A stretch of DNA of 13,653 bases, taken from the NCBI GenBank assembly GCA_016927675.1, contig JAFGMF010000081.1, positions 1 through 13,653 on the forward strand. Direction: 5' to 3'. Below the pieces are notes generated by a model. It was not told the origin of the DNA. It did not search any database and saw only the letters and a list, made by a program, of their open reading frames with translations. The translations under genes and the position numbers were made by a program. Within the stretch, counting starts at the first letter, position 1. The number at the start of each line of letters is the position of its first letter. Positions 6,995 through 13,380 of this stretch are shown in pieces. The DNA is from Candidatus Cloacimonadota bacterium. GTDB taxonomy: Bacteria > Cloacimonadota > Cloacimonadia > Cloacimonadales > TCS61.

Positions 6995-9068
6995 GGCGTT
7001 TTCTGTAAACTCCCATGATGATCGGCAGCATATAGGTTTTAATTTTTTCCAGTTCTGCCATAGTCAAAGGGGCATCAGTCAGTTGATCTTCATTTATCAG
7101 ACGAAAAATTGTATCGTTCAGAACTTTTCGGATGGTGTCTTCTGAAAAATCAACCAGAGACTTTGTAGTCGATTCAACAATATCTGCAATCATAACGATT
7201 GCAGCTTCTTTGGTTTTCGGTTTGGGACCTTTATAGTAAAAATCCTCTTCATCAATCATTAAATTTGTTTCCTGTGCCTTGTTGAAAAAAAACTTAATTT
7301 GTCCGGTTCCATGATGTTGTTCGATGATATCGATTACCGGTTGAGGTAAATTATATTTTCGGGCAAGATTGATCCCATCCTGAATATGTCTGCGGATCAT
7401 TAACGAACTTTCGTTAGCAAGCATCTGATCGTGAAGATCACTCGATTTCGGATTGTTCTCAATGAAAAGCTGAGGGTTTTCAGTTTTACCAATATCATGA
7501 TAGTAACTGCCGACCCGTGCTAACAGATGATTTGCTCCAACAGCTTCGGCAGCGCTTTCGGCAAGGTTGCCCACGATCAGAGAATGATGATATGTTCCGG
7601 GTGTCTGGATGGACATCTTCTTTAACAGCGGATTTTCAAAATCAAGTAATTCAAGCAGGATCTGTTTTGTTGCCAGATTCAACTTTCTCTCGATCAAAGG
7701 AATCAGTAATACAATACCCATGATAGTTATCAGGATAGAAATAAATCCAAAAAGTAATTGAGTAAGATATGTAGACAGGGTTTCGAATGAGATCAGAGTA
7801 ACTGAGGTAAGGATCAACAGGAATGATAGAAACAGATATACTGCCAGAGGATAAAACTCCTGTTTTCTTTTCATTTTCTTTAAAGCTATTATACCTGCTA
7901 AGGCGGCAAAACTGTGGATTGCCGGATTTAAAAAACTCCAGTTAAGGAACAGGACAACATAAAAGAAATTAATAAAATTATATAGAATCCCGACATTTGG
8001 ATTGAAGATGATCGCTACTATAAAAACCGTCAGAGCGACCGGAATCATCAGTGACGGAGTCTGGAGGATATTGTTTACCAGAATGGTAAGTAATATTGAA
8101 CCGACAACACAACAGCAGATGATTATAAAACGGGCAGAACTGGTAAAATCTGCCGGGAAAAATAGTCCAAGGAAGGAATTAAAGATATACAGCAGAAATA
8201 AAGAGATGATAAACACGCCCAGGGAAGATGTTAGTAACTGAAAGTTGTTTTTTGATAAATTCTGTTCTTTCTGTGCCTTCAACATAGAGTCTAATTTGAG
8301 TATTTCAATAGCAGTTACTTTTTGATTCTTACTGACTATTTTCTCGTTTTTCAGTACTTTGCCCAAAGTAAGAGGAACACTTTCTCTTGCTTTCTGTTTT
8401 TCGAGTTTGCTCATTTCGTTATCGACGACGATGTTTTCCAGCAGGATAATATCTGCAAGTTCTTTTGCCACCTGTTTCATTTCAGGATCTGTTATTTTAT
8501 CAAGCAGTTTTTCTTTTGCTTCCTGCAAAGAATACAGTCTGGAAAGGGAATACTCAAAAATCCTATTTCCTTTTGATATTTCAATTTTCTGATATGGATA
8601 GTTGTTCGGATAAATTCCGATATCAAAGATTCTGGTAAATTCTTCAGTTAGATAATTATAGATATTGTTTCTTTTGGTCTCATCCAGCAGATAATTTATC
8701 GTGTTTGGTGTAAGCAGATAGCCATTTTGCTGAAGTTTGTTTCTCACAACATTGTCGTCAATCAAATCTCGGCTATTGATAAAGATCTGAACAATAAAAT
8801 CGAGATTTTTCTGGGCATTGAACTTAAGATCGTCTGATACTTTATAAATCGGGTGAACTTTGGCTGCCTCGGTTTCCCGTTCCGCCAGAAGGGTTTCCTC
8901 GCTTTTATAAATATTGAATTCGAAAGGAGCGATAATATCTTTTTCTGCTATTTGTCCGAGAGTGAGAGTATAGTCGTAAAGAGCCATCCGGTAAGGAGTT
9001 ATGACGAAATGTAATATGCCCACCAGAAAAGATGTGATGAGAATGAGATTGAGTTTGGATTTTATCAA
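6975..9068 (-). CDS. pgpH: PgpH-family 7TM-HD phosphohydrolase (cyclic-di-AMP phosphodiesterase type)
   Basis: This is a 697-aa membrane protein of the 7TMR-HD family, whose characterised members (PgpH) hydrolyse the second messenger c-di-AMP. Domain order: an N-terminal helix (about 6-23), an extracytoplasmic 7TMR-HDED domain (about 27-275), a block of about seven membrane helices (276-458) and a cytoplasmic HD domain (470-690). The HD domain has TPGTYHHSLIVGNLAE (489-504), the catalytic YYHDIGKTENP (522-532, His524-Asp525), EQHHGTG (583-589) and VMIADIVES (625-633), which supply the metal ligands. The start is TTG at 9068. A TAA lies three codons upstream and no ATG occurs before residue 28, so this start is nearly forced. 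It has no ribosome site and sits just after a terminator-like hairpin. It is the first gene of the operon with ybeY. Confidence 0.92.
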   Translation of the reverse strand: MIKSKLNLILITSFLVGILHFVITPYRMALYDYTLTLGQIAEKDIIAPFEFNIYKSEETLLAERETEAAKVHPIYKVSDDLKFNAQKNLDFIVQIFINSRDLIDDNVVRNKLQQNGYLLTPNTINYLLDETKRNNIYNYLTEEFTRIFDIGIYPNNYPYQKIEISKGNRIFEYSLSRLYSLQEAKEKLLDKITDPEMKQVAKELADIILLENIVVDNEMSKLEKQKARESVPLTLGKVLKNEKIVSKNQKVTAIEILKLDSMLKAQKEQNLSKNNFQLLTSSLGVFIISLFLLYIFNSFLGLFFPADFTSSARFIIICCCVVGSILLTILVNNILQTPSLMIPVALTVFIVAIIFNPNVGILYNFINFFYVVLFLNWSFLNPAIHSFAALAGIIALKKMKRKQEFYPLAVYLFLSFLLILTSVTLISFETLSTYLTQLLFGFISILITIMGIVLLIPLIERKLNLATKQILLELLDFENPLLKKMSIQTPGTYHHSLIVGNLAESAAEAVGANHLLARVGSYYHDIGKTENPQLFIENNPKSSDLHDQMLANESSLMIRRHIQDGINLARKYNLPQPVIDIIEQHHGTGQIKFFFNKAQETNLMIDEEDFYYKGPKPKTKEAAIVMIADIVESTTKSLVDFSEDTIRKVLNDTIFRLINEDQLTDAPLTMAELEKIKTYMLPIIMGVYRKRLEYPEN

Positions 9069-9079
9069 TGGTTTGAATT

Positions 9080-9113
9080 AAAAATACAGCCCCCCTGAAA
9101 CCAGGGAGGCTGT
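9080..9113 (-). terminator. Intrinsic terminator after the LysM gene
   Basis: There is a 12-bp stem (9086-9097 with 9102-9113) with a four-base loop. In the - strand transcript the stem is ACAGCCUCCCUG / CAGGGGGGCUGU, with one U-G wobble at the seventh pair. It is followed by UAUUUUUAAUU. Read on the + strand the same position would be a C-A mismatch, so the structure is better in - strand RNA. The strand, the GC-rich stem and the T-run all fit termination of the lipoprotein-LysM unit. Confidence 0.88.
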
Positions 9114-9126
9114 AAGTTAAAAATTA

Positions 9127-10017
9127 TTAGTCTCTGGGAATTTCAAAGATCTGGTTCGGGTAAATCAGGTCGGGATTCTTAATCTGATCTTTGTTTGCTC
9201 TGTAGATCACAGGCCATTTTGCAGCATTGTTATAAACTTCGGGATAAGATGCGATTCTCCAGAGACATTCTCCCTTGTAGACTTTCCAGTCGTTCGGAAG
9301 GCCTCGCGGGATTTTGAGAACTTGATCAGGATAGATCAGGTTTGGATCTTTGATCTTATCTCGATTGGCTCTGTAGATGATTGGCCATTTACGCCAGTCA
9401 TTATAAATAAAGCTGTAACCTGAAATCTTGGAAAGATAATCACCCTTTACAACCGTGTAGGTATCTTCGTAGTATTTGGGTTTGGCAGCTTCGAGACTTT
9501 GTTCCAGATTGGATATTCTGTTGTCCAGATCAGAGAACTGATAACGGAAATCCGGGACTTTGGCAAAATTGGTCTGACGATATTCGTTGTATTCAGCGAT
9601 CAATTCTCTGACAGCTTTTTTGGAATTCCACAGGTCTTTGTCTGACATTCGATCCCAGTTGTCGATGCTTTGGTTGAAATAGTCAATCTTGGCCTGAATT
9701 CCGGCAAAATCGTCTGTCGTGACCCCGAGATAATCCAGGATTTCCTGATGTACTACATCATAATTACCATTCAAGCCGGCCAGTTCCTGTTTAAGTTCTT
9801 CGATCCGGGCAGAGTATTTTTCCTGGTTTGCCAGAGCATCAGCTTTACGCTGCTGATTGTTGGCTAATTCATTTTCGAGTGTTTCCCAATAGTGCAGTCT
9901 TTCACTTTTCTTCAGTTTCTTGTAATCCTCTTCACTCAGATAAACAACTTCGGAGAAAAGGAAAATCGGGAGAATGATAATCGCAGCAATCGCAAAAATT
10001 ATTGTCTTTTTCATCAT
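9127..10017 (-). CDS. Exported coiled-coil protein with two C-terminal LysM domains
   Basis: This is a 296-aa envelope protein. Residues 1-22 form a signal peptide or uncleaved anchor (basic start, then TIIFAIAAIIILPIFLF). A long, charged, probably coiled-coil region runs from about 35 to 180 (ELANNQQRKADALANQ..., then RISNLEQSLEAAK). Two LysM domains follow, about 187-238 (YTVVKGDYLSKISGY...IPRG) and 244-294 (WKVYKGECLWRIASY...IPRD). They are near copies of each other (WPIIYRANRDKIKDPNLIYP against WPVIYRANKDQIKNPDLIYP), so they arose by internal duplication. LysM domains bind peptidoglycan. Two TAA stops in a row end the gene. The start could be the ATG at 10017 or the second ATG at 10014. 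The partner is the coiled-coil lipoprotein gene just upstream. I infer a cell-wall-binding structural role; no catalytic domain is seen. Confidence 0.9.
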   Translation of the reverse strand: MMKKTIIFAIAAIIILPIFLFSEVVYLSEEDYKKLKKSERLHYWETLENELANNQQRKADALANQEKYSARIEELKQELAGLNGNYDVVHQEILDYLGVTTDDFAGIQAKIDYFNQSIDNWDRMSDKDLWNSKKAVRELIAEYNEYRQTNFAKVPDFRYQFSDLDNRISNLEQSLEAAKPKYYEDTYTVVKGDYLSKISGYSFIYNDWRKWPIIYRANRDKIKDPNLIYPDQVLKIPRGLPNDWKVYKGECLWRIASYPEVYNNAAKWPVIYRANKDQIKNPDLIYPNQIFEIPRD

Positions 10018-10026
10018 TATCCCCCT
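10014..10026 (-). promoter_or_regulatory. Ribosome site that favours the second ATG of the LysM gene
   Basis: On the - strand the sequence reads TAGGGGGATAATGATG. The purine run AGGGGG overlaps the TAG stop of the lipoprotein gene. It lies only three bases before the first ATG (10017) but six before the second (10014). The normal spacing favours the second, which would shorten the protein by one residue. Confidence 0.5.
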
Positions 10027-10273
10027 ATTGACCCATTAACTCAAATTTGTATTGATTGAGGTTTTCCAGCTCTGCCTTCCTGGCAGCAACTTCAGCTTCC
10101 AGTTGATCCATTTCTGATTTCAAAGCTGCTTCTTCTTCCTCAGCAGCTTTAGCTTCCTGTTCAGACAGATCAAGCTGATCTTTGCTTACAGGTGGTGGAG
10201 GTGGAGCACAGGCAGTAAGTATGATCGAAGAAAGTATGATCATACCAAGCAAAATTCTAATCGTTGTTTTCAT
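10025..10273 (-). CDS. Small coiled-coil lipoprotein
   Basis: This is an 82-aa predicted lipoprotein. A basic N-terminus (MKTTIR), a hydrophobic stretch and the lipobox L-T-A-C put the lipidated cysteine at residue 22. Then come a five-proline run (24-28) and a strongly alanine/glutamate-rich segment (about 33-75), which should form a single alpha-helical coiled coil. The residues after the cysteine are Ala-Pro, so outer-membrane sorting is plausible. In size and layout it recalls murein lipoprotein (Lpp), but the C-terminus is MGQ, with no terminal lysine for attachment to peptidoglycan. It lies seven bases upstream of a LysM gene with its own coiled coil, so the two products may bind each other and link membrane to wall. 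The ATG at 10273 has a strong AAGGAG (10279-10284) five bases upstream. I know no specific family name for it. Confidence 0.85.
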   Translation of the reverse strand: MKTTIRILLGMIILSSIILTACAPPPPPVSKDQLDLSEQEAKAAEEEEAALKSEMDQLEAEVAARKAELENLNQYKFELMGQ

Positions 10274-10315
10274 AAAAACTCCTTAATATAAGTTTACACA
10301 GAAAATTTATATACT

Positions 10316-10344
10316 TAAATTTGCTGATTGCGATTAATTGTCAA
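10316..10344 (-). promoter_or_regulatory. Candidate sigma-70-type promoter for the lipoprotein-LysM unit
   Basis: In the 135-base gap between the oxidoreductase stop and the lipoprotein start, the - strand carries a perfect TTGACA (10344-10339). After 17 bases comes AATTTA (10321-10316), a weak -10 element within a very AT-rich stretch. TATATA at 10313-10308 is a better -10 sequence but is 25 bases away. A start near 10308 would give a leader of about 35 bases ending in the AAGGAG site. The rest of the gap is AT-rich, and I see no other clear element. Confidence 0.45.
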
Positions 10345-10408
10345 GTATAAAGCTGTTTTTGCTTAAAAATATAATTCTTAAGTTAAATTTATTAAACTCT
10401 TTACTAAT

Positions 10409-12181
10409 TTAATCCTGCAGATATTTATCTATACCCCGGGCAGCATTGTAACCATCAGCAATGGCACTGATTGCATCCGCAGTATTGTTAACTATATCAC
10501 CTCCGGCAAAGATCTTTGAATAGGAAGTTTGCCCCGAAGGTTCGGTTCTAACTTTAAATCGTTTAAAAATAATACTTTCTGCAATGTCTGCCGGCAGGAA
10601 GGAAAAGTCTGGTCCCTGGCCGACGGCGGTGATTATCGTATTGGCTTCGATTATCTCAATGCCGTTTTCAATCGGTACAGGCCGGGGACGTTTGCCAATA
10701 CCCTGATCTTCCATTCGAGCTCTATTCCAGATGAATTTCAGCAGACCTGAATCCGATTTCTCTATTTTAACCGGGATTGCCTGAGTAATGATTTGAACGC
10801 TTTCATGATCTGCATCTTCGATTTCTTCCTGATCGGCAGGCATATCTTCCCTGCGGCGCCGATATAACAAGGTAACCTCACATTGCAGTCTTCTGGCTGT
10901 TCTGGCGGCATCCATAGCTGTATTTCCCCCTCCGATAACGATCACTTTTTGGCCCAGATCAGGAAGTTTACCATCAGCTACCTGTGCCAGCAGTGAAAGT
11001 CCGGATATTACTCCCGGCAGATCTTCTCCCGGGATTTCCAGTTTGTATGGTTGCTGCAAGCCAACTGACAGATAGATGGCAGCAAAGTTTTTACTTAATT
11101 CAGTGAAGGAAATATCATGACCAATCTTAATATTGTATTTGATCTCTGCTCCCAGTGAGAGAATATAATCGATGTCTTTGCCCAGTTGCTTTATCGGAAG
11201 GCGATAATCCGGCACACCCCAGCGGACCATGCCGCCGGCAGCTGCTTCTGCTTCGTAAATGGTTACCCGATATCCCATCGTTATCAAGTAATAAGCTGCA
11301 CTCAAACCACTTGGACCGGCACCGATGATAGCCACTTTTTTATTATTCGCAGCAAGATCTTCAGCAAGGATTTCTTTTACTTCAGCAAGCTCAAATTGAT
11401 CGATAATGAATCTTTTCAACCAGCGGATAGCTATTGGATCGCCGTTGATGCCAACAGAGCAGACGGTTTCACATTTATGTGTACAGATTCTTCCACAGGT
11501 AGCCGGTAAAGGATTTGTTTTATATAGCAGTTTCAAAGCCTTTTCCAGATCATTATCTCGAATTGCGCGGATATAATCGGGGATATCCATATGTGCCGGA
11601 CAGGAAGCGACACAGATTCCGCAATCCACGCACCGGGTTGCCTCTTTCAGAGCTTCTTCGTGGGAATATCCCTTGATCAGTTCCAGGAAAGATTTGATTC
11701 CGGTCTCAGATTCAGTAGTCTGGATTGTTTCCCGCTCAGGATTAAGCAGACCATAACCATTGCTTCTCTGATAACCATCCTGACGTGAGTCCCAGGATTT
11801 AGGATCGCTGCCGGGAATGAACCTGAAAGCATCTCCATCAGGATCAATCCAGATGTATTCGTTAGACATTGACAGAGAATCAGTTGTACAGATATCCACA
11901 CACAGGGCACACCAGCAGCAGCGGCCATAATCAAACTTTGGCCTCAGACCGCTGTCATGTAAAGATGTCACAATCCCTTCAACAGGAACCAGATCAATCG
12001 CTTCATTCTGACAGATGGATTCACAGGTTCCGCAACCGATACATTTTTCCAGGTCATTTTTATGAAAACCGCGATATCGGGGAGATCCGGGTCTGTCTTG
12101 TAATGGTTTCCGGGTCGTGTAAGGCTTTTCGAAAGCTCTTTTCCAGGTATAAAAAGGTGACAGATTATCTTTCCAGCTCAT
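10409..12181 (-). CDS. Fusion of NuoI-like ferredoxin and GltD/NfnB-like FAD/NAD(P)H oxidoreductase
   Basis: This is a 590-aa protein in two parts. Residues 1-110 resemble NuoI/hydrogenase ferredoxin subunits, with PRYRGFHKNDLEK and two cluster motifs: Cys47-50-53-57 and Cys88-91-94-98. From about 165 to the end it resembles the small subunit of glutamate synthase and NfnB. Cluster motif Cys184-187-190-194 comes first, then a C-x3-C-x3-C-x3-C set at 229-233-237-241. The FAD loop GAGPSG is at 287-292, the NAD(P) loop GGGNTAMDAARTARR at 417-431 is followed by YRRRREDMPA, and the C-terminal FAD segment FAGGDIV is at 558-564. The family predicts NADPH as the likely nucleotide. No GltB-like large subunit is present. 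The nuoD-like gene ends three bases upstream, and GAGAGG serves as ribosome site. I infer an electron-input subunit of a complex-I-like enzyme, either oxidising NAD(P)H or reducing NAD(P)+ with ferredoxin. Confidence 0.85.
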   Translation of the reverse strand: MSWKDNLSPFYTWKRAFEKPYTTRKPLQDRPGSPRYRGFHKNDLEKCIGCGTCESICQNEAIDLVPVEGIVTSLHDSGLRPKFDYGRCCWCALCVDICTTDSLSMSNEYIWIDPDGDAFRFIPGSDPKSWDSRQDGYQRSNGYGLLNPERETIQTTESETGIKSFLELIKGYSHEEALKEATRCVDCGICVASCPAHMDIPDYIRAIRDNDLEKALKLLYKTNPLPATCGRICTHKCETVCSVGINGDPIAIRWLKRFIIDQFELAEVKEILAEDLAANNKKVAIIGAGPSGLSAAYYLITMGYRVTIYEAEAAAGGMVRWGVPDYRLPIKQLGKDIDYILSLGAEIKYNIKIGHDISFTELSKNFAAIYLSVGLQQPYKLEIPGEDLPGVISGLSLLAQVADGKLPDLGQKVIVIGGGNTAMDAARTARRLQCEVTLLYRRRREDMPADQEEIEDADHESVQIITQAIPVKIEKSDSGLLKFIWNRARMEDQGIGKRPRPVPIENGIEIIEANTIITAVGQGPDFSFLPADIAESIIFKRFKVRTEPSGQTSYSKIFAGGDIVNNTADAISAIADGYNAARGIDKYLQD

Positions 12182-12184
12182 GCT

Positions 12185-13348
12185 TTACCTCTCAATCTCC
12201 GGCGGATATGTGTGCAGTGATACCATCAGTCCTGCAATATCTGCAATATTAACGTTAATTGCCAGTTTTTCCAGCAAAGCAATAGCATGAGTATAACTTG
12301 GACCTCTGACGCAGACTCTTCTTGGCAGATCGGAGCTATCGCTGACAAGATAATATCCATATTCACCCCGGGTTGATTCGGCTTTCACATAAGTCTCTCC
12401 AGCCGGAATCTTCCAGTTGAGAACATTGGGTAATCTGACATGATATTCATTATTGTCCGGTATCATTTTACATATTTGTCGGATCAGGTCTATTGACTGA
12501 TACATTTCCCGAAATCGGATTACGGCTCGTTCATAGGCGTCAGAGATATCTCCGGTTATGATTTCAAAATCCAGCTGGTTATAGACAAGATAGGGGTTGT
12601 TTTTTCTTAGATCTCTTTTTTTGCCGGCTGCTCTGGCATTTGGGCCAACAACTCCGAATCTGTCGATCATCTCATCAGTGATAATGCCGAGGTTTTTAGC
12701 CCTCATTTTAAATACGCTGTTATTGAACATAACTATTCTAATCTCATGCAGGAGTTTCTCAACTTTGACCAGTACGGATTCCAGTCGGTTGATAAATCCT
12801 GAAGGCAGGTCGTCTCTCACTCCTCCCGGGATTATATACATATGATAAATTCTTCCACCGCTCAGTTCTTCAAAAAGATCAAGAAGATAATCCCGATGAG
12901 TTACAGACCATTGACCGATCGTACCAAGACCGAAAGCTCCTGCCTGACCGCCTATCCACATCAGAAAACTGGCCAGACGAGACATCTCAAGGGTAAGAGT
13001 ACGGAGCCATTTTGCTTTTTCCGGAATTTCTATTCCGGCAAGCTCTTCCACTCCGGCAGCATAGAGATATTCATTTGTATCTGGTTCGGGAACGCAGATC
13101 CGGCAGACGATCGTAAAGCCCTGAATGTATTTTCTGCGCTCAAGCAATTTCTCAAAACCGCGGTGAAGATATCCGACATGAGTCTTTAAATCAATTACTT
13201 CATCTCCACAGAGGGTAATTTCCAGAGACATATTGCCTGTAACTCCGGGATGTTGAGGTCCCTGCCAGATTTTAACATATTTCTGGGAATTCAGATCTGC
13301 TTCCCCTTTACTCTGATCAGGATATTTACATCTATCAGTATCAGTCAT
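12185..13348 (-). CDS. NuoD-like / group 4 [NiFe]-hydrogenase large-subunit-like protein
   Basis: This 387-aa protein belongs to the NuoD/49-kDa family that includes hydrogenase large subunits. Family landmarks are GPQHP (30-34), HVGYLHRGFEK (57-67), PGGVRDDLPSG (174-184), DLRKNNPYLVYNQLDFEI (246-263), the RGEYGYY segment (328-333) and GPSYTHAIALLEKL (349-362). The catalytic site is unusual. The canonical complex-I segment R-[LM]-D-Y is R-I-C-V here (CRIC, 82-85). The His of the usual S-T-H-G is Thr37, and the C-terminal hydrogenase CxxC is absent. By family it should sit on a NuoB-like subunit carrying cluster N2, with membrane subunits beneath. The ATG at 13348 is preceded directly by an in-frame TGA, so the start is firm, with GGAGG 11 bases upstream. 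It is co-transcribed with the ferredoxin-oxidoreductase fusion. I would not call it a quinone reductase. Confidence 0.85.
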   Translation of the reverse strand: MTDTDRCKYPDQSKGEADLNSQKYVKIWQGPQHPGVTGNMSLEITLCGDEVIDLKTHVGYLHRGFEKLLERRKYIQGFTIVCRICVPEPDTNEYLYAAGVEELAGIEIPEKAKWLRTLTLEMSRLASFLMWIGGQAGAFGLGTIGQWSVTHRDYLLDLFEELSGGRIYHMYIIPGGVRDDLPSGFINRLESVLVKVEKLLHEIRIVMFNNSVFKMRAKNLGIITDEMIDRFGVVGPNARAAGKKRDLRKNNPYLVYNQLDFEIITGDISDAYERAVIRFREMYQSIDLIRQICKMIPDNNEYHVRLPNVLNWKIPAGETYVKAESTRGEYGYYLVSDSSDLPRRVCVRGPSYTHAIALLEKLAINVNIADIAGLMVSLHTYPPEIER

Positions 13349-13380
13349 TCAATAACAATCCTCCACATCTGGCGTATGCC

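Noticed and set aside
9118..9146. TTGAAA with TTTTTA 17 bases downstream on the - strand as a promoter for pgpH.
   Set aside because: The -10 matches poorly, and the TTTTTA overlaps the run between the stop codons and the terminator stem.
9164..9390. Repeated DNA segments within the LysM gene as a possible repeat element.
   Set aside because: They are the coding copies of the two LysM domains, explained by internal domain duplication.
10362..10382. AT-only inverted repeat (8 pairs including one G-U, on the - strand) after the oxidoreductase stop, as a terminator.
   Set aside because: The stem has almost no GC and no T-run follows, so chance pairing in AT-rich DNA is as likely.
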